In this document: positions 34,518-46,376 of the stretch, piece by piece
How positions within the stretch are numbered: the stretch's first letter is position 1
Layout of the letters: each line of letters begins with the position of its first letter
Assembly (NCBI RefSeq): GCF_003473485.1
Contig: NC_053044.1
Span: forward strand, 34,848,091 to 34,912,090
Direction of reading: 5' to 3'
Length of the DNA: 64,000 bases
DNA from: Medicago truncatula
Taxonomy: Eukaryota > Streptophyta > Magnoliopsida > Fabales > Fabaceae
Notes under the pieces: model-generated
Told to the model about the DNA's origin: nothing
The model's database searches: none
What the model saw: the letters and a program-made list of their open reading frames with translations, nothing else
Made by a program: the position numbers and the translations under genes

Positions 34518-37050
34518 ATGGAAACTAGTATAGCATGTTACTCCAGTGGTGCTTTTCTTCGTAGTGTTTCTGCCAAACACTCCCTACCCTCCATCACTCC
34601 CTCTTCTGCCTTCAGGGTATGTACAATAGTCTTAAGAATTTTTTATTTCAATGATTAATTAATTGGAAAGTTATGTTATGCACTTTATTCTATCATTATG
34701 TAACTTATTCTACGTGTGATATTTATGCTTTTATTTAATTGAAGAAGAATACTAACATGTTTTTGTAATGAGGCAGAGTTTGAAATCAAGCTCTTTATTT
34801 GGAGAATCTCTTAGAGTGTCATCTAAATCAACACTGAAATTTTCAAGGGCAAAGAGTACTTCAGTGATAACCAAATGCGAAATCGGAGACAGTTTGGTGA
34901 GTTACTTACATGTGTGGTCTATGTGTTTTGAACTTATCTACTGACATAAGCACTCGCGAGTCGTGACAATTTCTGTGAGAGCTTGTGTAAACAACTTATG
35001 ACATGTCCATTAGCTTATAAAAACAGTTTGACTATATGTTGATGTTTGTATATTGTAGGAAGAATTCTTGTCAAAGGCGACGCCGGATAAGGGACTGATT
35101 AGGTTGATGGTGTGCATGGGAGAAGCATTGAGAACAATTTCTTTCAAAGTGAAGACAGCTTCTTGTGGTGGAACACAATGTGTTAACTCTTTTGGGGATG
35201 AGCAGCTTGCAGTGGATATGCTGGCTAACAATCTTCTTTTTGAGGTTAGAGAATATCATATTTATCCATTCTTATAGTTTAATCCAATTCATGCACATAG
35301 ATTGGTCTTGGTCCAATTCCTAGACAGGGGGATCCATAACATAAATATGTGGCTGTTATGAAGGATTTAGATGTAAAATTGTGATATAACTGAAAAATGA
35401 TACATGAATCAATGAGGTTCCTACAAGAACTTTTTCACACACACAACTAGAATCGAATTCGGGACAACATGCTTAAAGGACTAAATTAAGGAAACATGTT
35501 TTGTTAATGATATGAGCTTCTTTGATCTTGCATTGAACTAAAATCTTGACCTTTTTTCTTTCTTTCTTTCATAATAGTAGCAATAAAATGCCATCTTATC
35601 TTCAATGTACAATGAAGCTAAAGTCTCCAAATTTCTATGCACAGGCCTTGAAACACTCTCACTTCTGCAAGTATGCTTGCTCAGAAGAAATTCCTGAGCT
35701 TCAAGACATGGGAGGTCCAGTTGATGGTATGTCATAATTATACCAAACTATCACTAAAAATATTGTTAATGTCTTATACAAATATATTAATTTTTAGGCT
35801 ATGCATTTCTGATAATATATGCAACTAACAGGTGGATTTAGTGTTGCATTTGACCCTCTTGATGGTTCAAGCATAGTAGACACAAATTTCACAGTAGGCA
35901 CCATCTTTGGTGTATGGCCTGGTGATAAGTTGATTGGAGTAACAGGAAGAGATCAAGTTGCTGCAGCTATGGGAGTTTTAGGTCCTAGAACCACTTATGT
36001 ACTTGCACTTAAGGACTTCCCCGGCACTCATGAATTTCTACTTCTTGATGAAGGTAACATTGATGTCATAAGATTTATGAGATTCTAATAAGGTAGCTAT
36101 TTCACTTTATGATATGTTCATTTTAGCATTAAAGTTCACAATGACTCTCTAAACCGAAAAAATGTTCGAGGAAATCAGAAAAGGGTGCATCGACCCTTTG
36201 AATCAAGCAGCAGTACTATATACTTTTGAATTGAAGGATAAAGAGATTTTTACATGCTCAATTTAGAGAGAAACTTATCATAGACAAGTATTACCCAACC
36301 TTTATCATATGACAAAATTATCCAATTCATATTTCAGGAAAATGGCAGCATGTCAAAGAAACTCATGAAATTGGTGAAGGGAAACTATTCTCCCCAGGAA
36401 ATTTGAGAGCCACATTTGACAACAAAGATTATGCTAAGGTCTACATTTATCTTATATGAGAAAAATACATTGTTGTTTGTATTATTAACATTATCAATGG
36501 ATACTAACTTCTTCGTTTTTCATCGATTAGTTGGTCGATTACTATGTTAGAGAAAAATACACATTGAGATACACTGGAGGAATGGTGCCAGATGTTAACC
36601 AGGTTCTTTTCTCAACACATTCATATATGACATTATAATTTATAACAAGTCCTTGATACAAAATTACTTCACTAAGACTTATCTACACTATTAATTGAAC
36701 TCATTTATGTATAGATGTTGTAGATGAATATTTGATGAAATATGGTTAACTATCTTTTGTATATGCAGATTATTGTAAAAGAAAAGGGAATATTTACAAA
36801 TGTAACATCACCAACTGCCAAAGCCAAGTTGAGACTGTTGTTTGAGGTAGCTCCATTAGGACTCTTGATTGAAAATGCTGGAGGTTACAGCAGCGATGGC
36901 CATAAATCTGTGCTAGACAAGGTCATTGAGAACATTGATGATAGAACTCAAGTTGCTTATGGATCAAAGAATGAGGTCATTAGGTTTGAAGAAACATTGT
37001 ATGGTTCATCAAGGCTCAAGGGTGGTGTACCTGTTGGAGCAAGTGCTTAA
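34518..37050 (+). CDS. SBPASE: sedoheptulose-1,7-bisphosphatase, chloroplast
   Basis: Calvin-Benson cycle enzyme that removes the C1 phosphate of sedoheptulose-1,7-bisphosphate in the plastid stroma; it controls RuBP regeneration. Exons: 34518-34616, 34777-34896, 35059-35244, 35645-35726, 35832-36053, 36338-36438, 36531-36602, 36769-37050; all GT-AG with matching phases; 387 residues (plant SBPase about 390). The N-terminal ~60 residues are Ser/Lys-rich, lack acidic residues near the start, and look like a transit peptide. The redox-regulatory pair is Cys109 and Cys114 in [15 protein letters not shown], reduced by thioredoxin in the light; this motif separates SBPase from plastid FBPase. The FBPase/SBPase signature [14 protein letters not shown] lies at 163-176, with metal-binding Asp170 and Asp173. 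Also seen are [10 protein letters not shown]-like [12 protein letters not shown] and the C-terminal [20 protein letters not shown]. The intron after exon 2 holds a cataagc repeat fragment. Expected to be leaf-expressed and light-regulated. Confidence 0.97.
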
Positions 37051-38137
37051 GCACTTATCCTACATTTCATTTTGAATTTTTATCTGCTTTGTGCAAAAGA
37101 TATATATGTTATCTTTGAGATAATTGTGTACAATATAGTCATAGATGCCCTATTTATGACTAGAACTAAATATAATCTATGTTCAAATGGCCAAAATTTA
37201 AGCATCTAGACAAGAAGTCTGCCTTCTATTAAGCAATTAGGGATTTAGACTTGTTGAGTTTGGCCCTGTGAATCCCAAATACATAATACAGGTGTGATGC
37301 ATTAGAGATAAACGGATACAAGAACTTTTTAAAATTCAGGATTTGATTTAGAATAAGATTGTCAAAATCGAGAGTTTAAGTAAACTCGTTTTGTTTAGTG
37401 AAATCGGTTCACAAACTCGACTAGTTATCTCATAAGAAAAATAATATATGCCACACATATACTTATAATACAATCAATATATACATCAATACTCAAGTGC
37501 AAGTGCGATAAGATGACTCATAATGCGCTAATTATGTAGTAGTATGTCTCATGATGGTTGCATTTCAATTTTTTACTTCATAACATGCAAGTACGACAAG
37601 ATGGTCGTTCATCAATATCCAACACAACACTTTCACGGAAAGAATAAGTCAAATATCAAAATATGTAAGTATTATTTAATACAAAATATTCTCATGAATT
37701 TCAATGGTATATCCTCTTGTTGAAATCATTCAAAAATAAATCATAAAATAGGATATTCATTTAAATCATGTTGAAGAATGATCTTTTACATAAGCCATAT
37801 CAAAATCTCAATTTTTGAAAAACCAAATTTAAAAATTATACTTAGGCATCAAGCAAAGTATAGGGCCAATCAAGATAAGCAAACCAATATGGATTCATCC
37901 AAAATTTTGTATTGAGATAAGTGCACATGAAAAGAATTGTAGAAATAATATTTATCATGAAAAAATTTACCATAAGTTATGCTTATCTTATGAAAACAAA
38001 ATTTATATGAAAACAACATATGACATATATTCAATTATCAAAATCATGAGTTTTTGTGATTTTATTGTTCTTTTTAACAATTTAAAGACTTGTTAATTTT
38101 ATTTTGGTCAAATAGTTTAATTGCTAGAATTCATTTT
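37051..38137. other. intergenic, SBPase 3' side
   Basis: The start is SBPase 3' untranslated sequence. The remainder is AT-rich; the words gcaagtgcgataagatg and gcaagtacgacaagatgg near 37500 and 37590 are similar. No gene was recognised. Confidence 0.4.
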
Positions 38138-38233
38138 TTTAAGGTGAATAGGTGAAGTATCCTCAGTTCGAACTCTGATCCATGCATATTACAATACATT
38201 ATACCTACCAACTAAATTAAGTTCGTAATGGCA
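38138..38233 (-). mobile_element. SINE fragment (minus strand)
   Basis: Read on the minus strand: acttaatttagttggtagg (box A-like), tattgtaatatgcatggatc, then agagttcgaactgagg (box B-like). It matches a common legume tRNA-derived SINE layout. No poly-A end or target duplication was found. Confidence 0.5.
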
Positions 38234-38828
38234 AATATTCATTTACTATAATCAATAGAGAAACATTTTATGGATTTAACATGAACCAATATGAGATATG
38301 TCAAAATTAAAATAATTTTGACAAATGAATTTCATTTAGGCATGATGTGTGAGTTATGAGTGGAGTTTTTTTTTTCCATCCAATAATGGTTTAAGGGCTT
38401 AACTTTCTACATTTATTTGTGGGGTATTCCTTGCACTATTTCTACATTTATATGTGTTTCAATTACGGGAATTATGAAATTATCAGTTTATATATATATA
38501 AAAAAAAAAAAAAAGTGAATTAATACCATAAAGTTTTTTCTTGAGGTTTTTTTTTTAGGTTCTTGAGGAAAATTAATACCATATAGTTGTAGCTTTTTTT
38601 GTGTCTCGTAGTTTAAAAATTAAATCAAATTCTATATACAAGCCATAAATTTCTAACTGTTTTTTATCTTTTTGAGGTATATTTAATTGAAACAAAACCT
38701 TGCTATTGCCAGTTATAAAAGTAAAAAAATAAAAAAACAAACAAACAAACTTTACGTATATTCTGGTACTGTTTGTTTCCTTTTAGTTATAAAAAAAGAT
38801 AAAAATTGAATTTTAGGATGCAACAAAA

Positions 38829-38901
38829 CGCGCCAGGTAGGGGTCGAACCTACGACCTTCTGCTTAGGAAACAGACGCTCTATCCACTGAGCTACAGGCG
38901 C
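38829..38901 (-). tRNA. tRNA-Arg (anticodon CCU)
   Basis: 73-nt cloverleaf on the minus strand. Acceptor stem GCGCCTG with CTGGCGC (six pairs and one T-T opposition at 6-67), D arm GCTC/GAGC, anticodon stem TCTGT/GCAGA around loop TTCCTAA, so the anticodon is CCT reading AGG (Arg). The T arm is GTAGG/CCTAC with loop TTCGACC. The internal promoter boxes TAGCTCAGTGG and GGTTCGACC are present. No intron. The 3' CCA is not encoded, as expected for a nuclear gene. A T run lies just downstream on that strand (aaaaa around 38786-38805 on plus) as a possible polymerase III terminator. Confidence 0.95.
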
Positions 38902-39663
38902 TGCTTGTGATATGTTTCTTCCGTTTATATATAAAAAAGAGTTTATTCTTGTTTTCAATTTTCAAATGAAGGAGAAAAAATATATAGCAAATTGTATCTC
39001 AATCTGTTACAAGATGATTATTATAAGAATTTCATTATAAAAATATGATTATAAGAGTATTATATTTTAATTAGTGAATCATGAGTCATCTTTGTTAGTC
39101 AGCTTTTGAAGGAGCAATGGTATATAATCTTTTTTTTTTTAGGGTCAGTTAGTCATACATTCTGCTTAAGAGTATTATATTTAATATAATCTTTTTTTTA
39201 AGAAATACTGCCAACTAATCATAATTTACCGTTCATTCGTTCTTTTTTTTTTTTTTTTGAGAGTCGGTGGTTAGTCAATTTTGATGATATTCTATCATAA
39301 AACAACTTAAACGAGAAGTTGTTAAGAGTAGTTCCACGAAAAAACAACTTAAACTACTTATCATAAAATGAAATACTGTACCATTTAAGTATACCGATTA
39401 GTTGGCAGTACAGTATTATTCCTTAAAAAAAAGATTAGTTGGCAGTATTACACACTATTTTACGTGTAGAAGATAGTTATAAAATTTGCCAAGTATTTGG
39501 GAACTAAGTAACAACTAACAAACTTATGCTCTTTGAGTTTGATTAATAAATCCAAACCTCACTTAACTCACCTCACATTATTCAATTGATCTCAACCCAA
39601 CCTCATTCTCTCTCAATCAAGAACCTCTCTTTATCACCATATCGGCACTCAGCATTATTAACA
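38902..39663. other. intergenic, MYB upstream region
   Basis: AT-rich. It contains T-runs at 39126-39139 and 39241-39258 and several copies of the words attagttggcagta and aaacaacttaaac. There is no coding signal. The MYB promoter is presumably near 39450-39600. Confidence 0.4.
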
Positions 39664-40519
39664 ATGGAATGGATGAATTCTTGTTTCAACTCATCAAACT
39701 CAAATAATAGTTATGGCTACATTTATGACACCACGGAAGAATATACTAGAATGGTAGAGAATTCTCTAGGCTATAGTCTTCATGGCATGATGAATGATTT
39801 CCAAGAAGATGATTATTGGTTGATGAAGGAAACTATGCTATGTAGTGTTGATCAAATCAATCAACACAACATCGATGAAGTGGTGCTAGATGATAATATT
39901 GCATCAACGAGCGTTTCACTTTTTGGATATGACTCAGTTGATTCTTTCAACTTCTCTCCTCATGCAACTGATAGTAATAACAATAGAACTACGAATATCG
40001 TAGAATCCAAAAAGAAATCATTCAAGAAAGTGGTTCATTGGTCATGTGATGAACACATGTTAGTTCTTTTTCATTGTTTATTGTTTACTTAGTTTGAATT
40101 ATATATCTTTTTATATGCACACACGCACGCATGCACTCACTCACACATGTGTTTGACATGTATTTTTTATTTGTAGGCGTTTCTTGAAGGGACTTGTAGA
40201 CGGCAAAGACGGAAAGTGGAAAGAAATCTCTAAGGACTATGTAAAAACAAAGACTCCACCCCAAGTAGCAAGCCATGCTCAAAAGTACGAAAAAAGGCAA
40301 AAGCAAAGACTTGATGATGATAGCAAAAATATGAAAAGGAAACTTAGGGCTAGCATCCATGATATAACTACTCTTGATCTTCTTGGAAGTGATGACTCAT
40401 ATGCGTGGTTTTTTGGTGACCAAGTGATTGAAGACGACAACAATAACAATAGATCACTCTCAGTCACAACTTTCAACCAAGAATGTGATCAAGATCATGA
40501 AGTTGTTGCTTCCACTTGA
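39664..40519 (+). CDS. single-repeat MYB-related (SHAQKY-type) protein
   Basis: MYB/SANT transcription factor with one repeat. Exon 1 39664-40058 and exon 2 40177-40519 join inside the domain (HM|RFLKG); 245 residues. The repeat (about 124-172) reads VVHWSCDEHMRFLKGLVDG, then KWKEISKDYVKT and PPQVASHAQKY, the third-helix signature of the I-box/DIV-like single MYB class that binds DNA. It departs from the class consensus: the first position has HWSCDEH instead of PWTEEEH, and the motif is followed by EKRQ instead of FLRQ. The N-terminal 120 residues are Asn/Ser/Asp-rich without a second repeat; the tail is acidic with an Asn run. The ATG at 39664 was chosen because the frame upstream has no ATG. 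This divergent subgroup may be legume-specific (inference). Function unknown. Confidence 0.85.
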
Positions 40520-40796
40520 TATGTATCTTTAATTTGCCAACGACACATGATCTAAGTGAAGATGAAACAGTTTGAGTTTTGTTTTAGACAATAGGTTAGC
40601 TAGCTTTGTTTTATTTTAATTTACACTCCACTCTTTATTCCTTCATCAAGGTTTTATATCTCAGGGTTTTCCTAGTAATTTATTTAATGAAACATTTGTT
40701 CACCGTAGCATGATTGTAACCTTGGTTTTGGCCTTTACTTTTTATTTTAATGTATTTTATGGATATTGTTGTGTGTATAGTGAAAGTAATTGTCGC
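40520..40796. other. 3' region of the MYB gene
   Basis: Likely 3' untranslated sequence. Nothing else seen. Confidence 0.4.
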
Positions 40797-40928
40797 GGTT
40801 CCGTGAACATAATTCAGTTGGTTGAAAGAATGCATTATTATATGCAAGGGTCGGATTCGAACCTCGAACACCCCCATTTATTCATATTCAATGATGAATT
40901 CTAGCCAATAGATTACTTTGAAACAGTG
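40797..40928 (+). mobile_element. tRNA-derived SINE
   Basis: ccgtgaacataattcagttg (box A-like), gggtcggattcgaacctcga (box B-like), then accccccatttattca-type body and ccaatagattactttgaaa, the same 3' end as the copy at 24261-24393. Confidence 0.6.
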
Positions 40929-43900
40929 ACGCATGTTCTCGTGGTGTTTGTGATTCCTTGCTCTCGTGGTATATAGCAGTGCCCGTCTTTTGTTATGTGC
41001 TGCATGCAAATGATAGCTTCAAATTCAAACGTGCGCGCCACAATTAATACAACATCATGCCCAAAAATAATACATGCATATATAAATTATATCGTACTGC
41101 TCTCAAAAAAAAAAATTATATCGTACTTACAAACGAAATATATAGAACAATCATTTCATATTGTCTCGTTTATGTTTGTGTCTGTTTATCCTTGGTGTTT
41201 ACCCTAATCAATTTTTTTTCTTATGCGATTGTATCTTACATTATGTTATTTCTCTTATTTTATTAATTTCTACATTTTTTCCTTAATTCCTTGCGTCTAG
41301 ATTGTGTTTTAATTCTTACCCCGTCATTAAGTTTTCTATGTGTGTGCATTTAAAATTAATTAGTCCATTTCTTCCTTGTCTATTTTCTTACGCTTCTTTA
41401 CATTTCTTTTCATTGTTCTTAGTATCTTTATTGGTTTTTGTTTTGTTTACTTGTCAAGTCTTATTTATACCTTCTCTCAACATCAAAAAATCTTATTTAT
41501 ACCTAGTACTCTTTAGCTCTTATTTTTGTATAATTTTTCTTAATTATTTTTCCCATTTACTTTTATAAGACAAAGGGGGAGAACAAGTGCTGTGTGAACA
41601 ATACAATAGTGTCTACTTATAAATGTGTATTGTGAACAATACTTTTTATGCTTGTATATTCTAGCATTGTATCTGCATCATTCTTGCATTGCATATGCAT
41701 CATCTGTATTGCATGTGTCTGCATATGTATTTGATATTCACTCATAGTTTAAATGGTATAACATCCTGAAAAGAAAAAGAAAAACGAAGTGTTCCATGTA
41801 GACTTAACATCTTAAGAAGAACGTGAATCCATTGGTTTGGCATCTTATGCAGTTGTGAATTGTTAAAGTAATGGTTAAGTCAATTTTGCACATAGAAACG
41901 ATATTTGTACATCCATCTATTTTGGAACAATTCTCACTTATACTCTCTATCTCATTTGTATTATTACCTCTTTCTTGTTTCAAAAGTTGTCACATACACA
42001 TTATTTCTGCATAATCTTGAAAAAATTTGTCTAATCTTTTTCATTCTGCATACACACAATTTTCGTATGATGCTTTTGTTTTTCTTTACATTCATCAACG
42101 TTTTTTTTCTTTTTTTGCAAAATATAACTTGCGGTACTTTTAGTGATTTTTTATTTTTTAAAAGCAAGTAGGCTCGAAGAGCAACAATCATCTTAATTAA
42201 GTTGGTATCACTGAACCAAACTAAAAAACCACGAGCAAATATTATTTAGGTTTCTCGCTCATATTTTTGAATTAATAAGTTGGTAATGTAATATATGTTG
42301 TGGTATATAATATGATGATGAGAAAACATCGACACCATCAAATTAAAAGAAATATGCGTTAAAATTTGGATTGATTGTAGTTTTGATCCCCCTTTTTTCA
42401 CTCATTCATGGAATTGGTCTCCTATTATAAAATCTTAAAATCACACAGGTTTGGTTCCTCCAACCGATTTTGCACACACCATCATGTTGTATGTTATTTA
42501 TAATATGTCAAATCACCACTTTTAAGTACAAAAACTTTACGGAGTGATCAAAATTAGGTGATTTTAAAATACGGGCACCAAAACTGGATGACCAAAATTA
42601 TAATTAAGCATTAAAAGTTCGTTTAAAACATGTAATCACCATATTTTAAACCAAATATTTAAATAGAGAGACCAAAAATGTTAACTTTTAAAATAGGAAG
42701 ACCAATTTCAAAAAATAATAAAAATAGGGGATCAAAACCTCAATTATGCTTATTATTAAATATGAAAAGAGAGGAAAAAAAAATGAAGGAAAAAAAAATG
42801 AAGGGACATAAATCTGGGTATTCAAATCAATAAAAGTTGCGATAGAATTCCAACAATTCACAGTTTGAGTGAAAACCTAAAAAAAAAAAAAAAAAACTAC
42901 CTCCTTCCTTAATTATAAGACCCTTTTGAGAAATTTTTTGTTTCTTTTTAGAAGACCCTTTTGTTATTTCCGTACATTAATTATTTCTTTCCAACATACC
43001 CTTATTTTTTATTTTTTTTGAGAGGCCATACCCTTATTTATTTCACATATTTTTCTTAATGTTGAAGATATAAATCAACTCTCTCTTAAAGGATATAATT
43101 GTAAAAACAATAGTAATTATAAAGAAATTTAATACTACATTGGGGGTGTGAGTATCAATTTTTGCTTGCAAATGAATGCCGAGCAGTATGCTATAAACAA
43201 GTCAACAATGGGTGTTTGGATATGAGGCTGCAAATTCAAGACATACAGGGTTCGTAGAGTGGTGGTGTATTCCCATATATGCAGTCTAGTTCTGTTCTGT
43301 GAATGTCGTTGCTATGTGTATGAATGTGGTTTATGATCTTTGCTCATTAGTCGTGGCTCCTGTTGCTGTTTGTTGTGGCTAATGTGGTACTCATGATCAA
43401 GGGTGCTAAGTTAGAGATGTGAAACACTAAGCTGAGTCAGTTGTGGATTGCTGGTGGAGTGGAGGTTCAAGTATGGGTAGGTTGGTCTGAAGTAAAGTTG
43501 CTGGTTTTTTTTTAGGGAAGTAAAGTTGCTGGTTTGTTAATGGTTCGGTGTGTGACTACAACTTGATGGAAGCAAGGATTGTGCAAAGTGGTCATTAAAT
43601 TATAGGTTATAATTGGTGATATGGGTGATTTCAATTGTAGATAATTGCTCTTGCAGCTAAGAAAATTGCTCTCCCCTGCCAAAATTTTGACAGCTTAAAA
43701 GCAATTATCTCAATTGTATTGTTATAACACCAAATCTAACTCAGCAACATCTTTCATCTTCCTTCAACTCTTCCTTCCTGGAATCCCCAATCAATTCCAT
43801 TCCCGTTATCATAACTAACAATTATCAAACTAAAAACACCTATTTTATCACTACTTTGCCTCTTTTCAGATCTCTTCAAAAGTCATATTTACCAAGGGAA

Positions 43901-44802
43901 ATGGCCAGTTTGGTTCTGGCTATAGATTCAGTGTCAAATTCATAGATGGTTTCAAAGGTATCTTTAAATGCAAAATGCTGTGACAAAATGAGATTGAGTG
44001 GTATGATGAATGACTGGAAATGGTTTGTTTTGATAATAGTAGGTTTGTCTCAACTCTAAAATGGATGAGGTGAAGAAGATATAGGTGTTAATCAAGGTCA
44101 TATCAAAGTACAGTAGTTGATCAATGCATTCTCTACATGAGATAAAAGACACCAGGTTGAGGGAGGCACATACAAACATATATTCCCCCACACTAGTTCT
44201 CAATTCCTTCAACATATGAAATTCTCTCTGTTGTGACTTGTGACTATACTAGTATACCAAAATTTGAATCCTTCAAACTAGTAGATCCCTTGATAGTTGA
44301 TGCATAATGATCACCATATAATAATTGAAAAAGCACAAGCAAAAAAGGTTCAAACACAAGCTCTATAGCACCGATACATACACCTAACACGTGTGATTAG
44401 GTTCAATTATGTTGTTTTCTTAAATTACTATACCGATACTACAATCATCAAAACTTCGCCATGTATGCATTTGCATGTGTTTTCATAAGATTATGTCAGT
44501 GTCGTGCTCGGTATCTGCGTTTCATTGAACACAAGTGGTTATTGTCTCCATAACCTGATTTCCAGAATACTATACCAATACTATAATCATCAAAACATCA
44601 TAATGTGTGCATTTGCATGTTTGTTCATAAGATACTCAATCAATTTCAAAACCATGGTACCAATTTCAAAAACTCTAAAATAACAACAGAATTATAAACT
44701 AAAAAATCACTACTTCATAGCAACAAAATGACCACAAATCAGACACTTACATAAATCAGAGGTTATAGTCACAGAAAATCAAGCCTGCCTAAAACAACAA
44801 AC
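40929..44802. other. 3.9-kb intergenic region, repeats
   Basis: No gene recognised. Around 41875-41990 there is sequence related to the small repeat at 11935-12055 (gatatttgtacatccatc ... gttgtcacatac). At 42369-42748 there is a foldback element (listed). At 42898-42925 half of a Stowaway-like end (ctccttccttaattataag) is followed by a related inner block near 42948. Sequence 43150-43600 is less AT-rich with agtaaagttgctggttt duplicated, but has no readable frame. 44440-44630 contains two similar blocks (actataccgatactacaatcatcaaaa and actataccaatactataatcatcaaaa). Confidence 0.4.
42369..42748. mobile_element. foldback element ('gatcccc' family)
   Basis: Left end attgattgtagttttgatcc and right end ggggatcaaaacctcaatta are inverted relatives. 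Inner arms include tcacacaggtttggttcc and the right-hand accaaaactggatgacc. Non-coding, about 380 bp, strongly diverged. Confidence 0.45.
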
Positions 44803-45936
44803 CTAATGGCTTGATGATGAATTCAATGCATCCCTTATCTTGGTAGCCGTTTCCTTAGCCAACTCGGTTTTCTGCATAAACAGCTCCATTTCAGCAATTT
44901 TGTACTTATTCATCAATCTCTCCAATTCACCCCTCTTTGATTCCTCGATCGACTCCACTCCCCTCTTCACCACATCTATAACCGGCTCAAAATGAATTGT
45001 TTCATTCGAAACCAAACTCAAACCAGTATCCTCCTTTCCATTACCACTGTCCACCTTCAAAACCACCAATGGCGAATCAGGCTCCATCACCAATTTCTTA
45101 GTTGTCCTCGCTGCTGCTGCTTTCTTAACAGCCAGTTCCTTCTTCGCAGGCTTCCCGTTAACTTTCTCATTCTCTTCACCTTCATTAACATCAACTTTAC
45201 CACCACCCCAGATCTTCTTCGAAAGCTCAAACATTGTCTCCTCTACCGGCTTTGAAAAGGTAGGAGTCTTCTTACTCTTAATTTTATTCTCATACTTCAA
45301 CCTCAACCTCCGAACCTTATCGCGCAATTGATCAAGCGTAACTTTAAAATGAACCGACTTTTTCACAATTTGGTAAAAGGCTGATAGATGCTTAGTAGGA
45401 TCATTCCCTGATTTGGCAGTGAAATCAACAAGCCCTTGGAGAATTGCAACCTCATCATCCTCCGTGAAAACTCTCTGAAACGACGCTTTCTTGTTATTGC
45501 TATTGTCATCCTCCTCCGGCTCTTTCTCCTTCTTCTTATTCTTCTCCTCGGTTGTTTTCTTCTTGTTTGATTGTTTGGTGTCGTTGTTTTCAGCAGGTCG
45601 TTTGGTTCCAGATCTGGCAGGTGCTATGGAGGGTTTGGTTCCTGATTTTAGGGTTTGTTCAATGGGTTTGGTTTTTGGAGGTGGTTCGTCTTCATCAGTA
45701 TCAGTTTCTTCTTCGTCTTCATCTTCTACTGAATTGTTCTTGGGGTTGGTTTTTGGAGGTGGAGTGGTTTTTGGAGCTTCTTCTTCGGATGATTCTTCTT
45801 CTTCTTCCCCTCCTTCAGATGAAGAACCTGCTTCTGACGAAGTTTCTTCATCGTTTTCATCATGTTGTTCGATTTTGTCTTCTTGCGGTGGTGGGTCGTC
45901 TTTAACGGCGGCCGTGGCGGAGTTTTTCTTTGCCAT
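44803..45936 (-). CDS. GeBP/GeBP-like (DUF573) transcriptional regulator
   Basis: Intronless 377-residue protein of the GLABROUS1 enhancer-binding protein / storekeeper-like family, plant nuclear DNA-binding regulators linked to trichome and cytokinin responses in Arabidopsis. Residues 20-90 are very acidic (Glu/Ser/Asp runs with Pro-Lys linkers). Residues 120-150 are Lys-rich and likely hold the nuclear localisation signal. The DUF573 domain spans about 153-243: FQRVFTEDDEVAILQGLVDF, HLSAFYQIVKKSVHFKVT, LRDKVRRLRLKYENK, FELSKKIWG. The C-terminus (about 330-370) has spaced hydrophobic residues (ELERLMNKYKIAEMELFMQK) consistent with the family's leucine-zipper-like helix. Family length and single-exon layout agree. 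The plus-strand open frames across it are antisense shadows of the acidic repeats. Confidence 0.92.
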   Translation of the reverse strand: MAKKNSATAAVKDDPPPQEDKIEQHDENDEETSSEAGSSSEGGEEEEESSEEEAPKTTPPPKTNPKNNSVEDEDEEETDTDEDEPPPKTKPIEQTLKSGTKPSIAPARSGTKRPAENNDTKQSNKKKTTEEKNKKKEKEPEEDDNSNNKKASFQRVFTEDDEVAILQGLVDFTAKSGNDPTKHLSAFYQIVKKSVHFKVTLDQLRDKVRRLRLKYENKIKSKKTPTFSKPVEETMFELSKKIWGGGKVDVNEGEENEKVNGKPAKKELAVKKAAAARTTKKLVMEPDSPLVVLKVDSGNGKEDTGLSLVSNETIHFEPVIDVVKRGVESIEESKRGELERLMNKYKIAEMELFMQKTELAKETATKIRDALNSSSSH

Positions 45937-46184
45937 TGAGAGAATTGGGATTAGGTTTTGGGTGGAAGAAAGCGGTGAGAGAAAGTGTGAGTGAGTGAGT
46001 GTTGGAAGTGAAATAGACTTTTATGGGAATATGAAACGGTTTGAATATGGATTTGTGGGTGAGTTCGGGTGGGTTAGGCCCAAATATTGCCCGATTTGGT
46101 CAAAAGTGTATGTAAAGGGGATTGAAAAATGCTTTTCTGATATTGAATACGACAAAAGTAAATAATCAAATTATCTTCGGCTGT

Positions 46185-46247
46185 AGTTAACTACGGTTAG
46201 CTAAAGCGTCGACAGTTAACTGCCGCTTGATCCAACGGTAGTTAACT
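46185..46247. promoter_or_regulatory. three spaced AGTTAACT palindromes upstream of the GeBP gene
   Basis: AGTTAACT occurs at 46185-46192, 46214-46221 and 46240-46247 (29 and 26 bp apart), embedded in gtagttaactacgg, cagttaactgccg and ggtagttaactgccg. It lies 250-310 bp upstream of the minus-strand GeBP ATG. It may be a protein-binding cluster or the remnant of a small repeat; the sequence alone cannot tell. Confidence 0.35.
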
Positions 46248-46376
46248 GCCGTTGGGGTAATTTGGTCATTTACTTGTGTCAATAGAAAATATTCAATGTC
46301 AAAAAGGCAATTATCAAGGGGATTTTTTTTTCCTAGAAATGTCATCATATCTACGTAACAAATCTATTAAATTTTT
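46248..46376. other. spacer
   Basis: Short spacer between the palindrome cluster and the Mutator-like element. It contains one copy of the 9-bp target taaattttt at 46368-46376. Confidence 0.6.

Noticed and set aside
45491-45994. Plus-strand open frame of 167 codons, Ser-rich
   Set aside because: It is antisense to the acidic Glu/Ser repeats of the GeBP gene; composition is explained by reading gaa/gag codons backwards.
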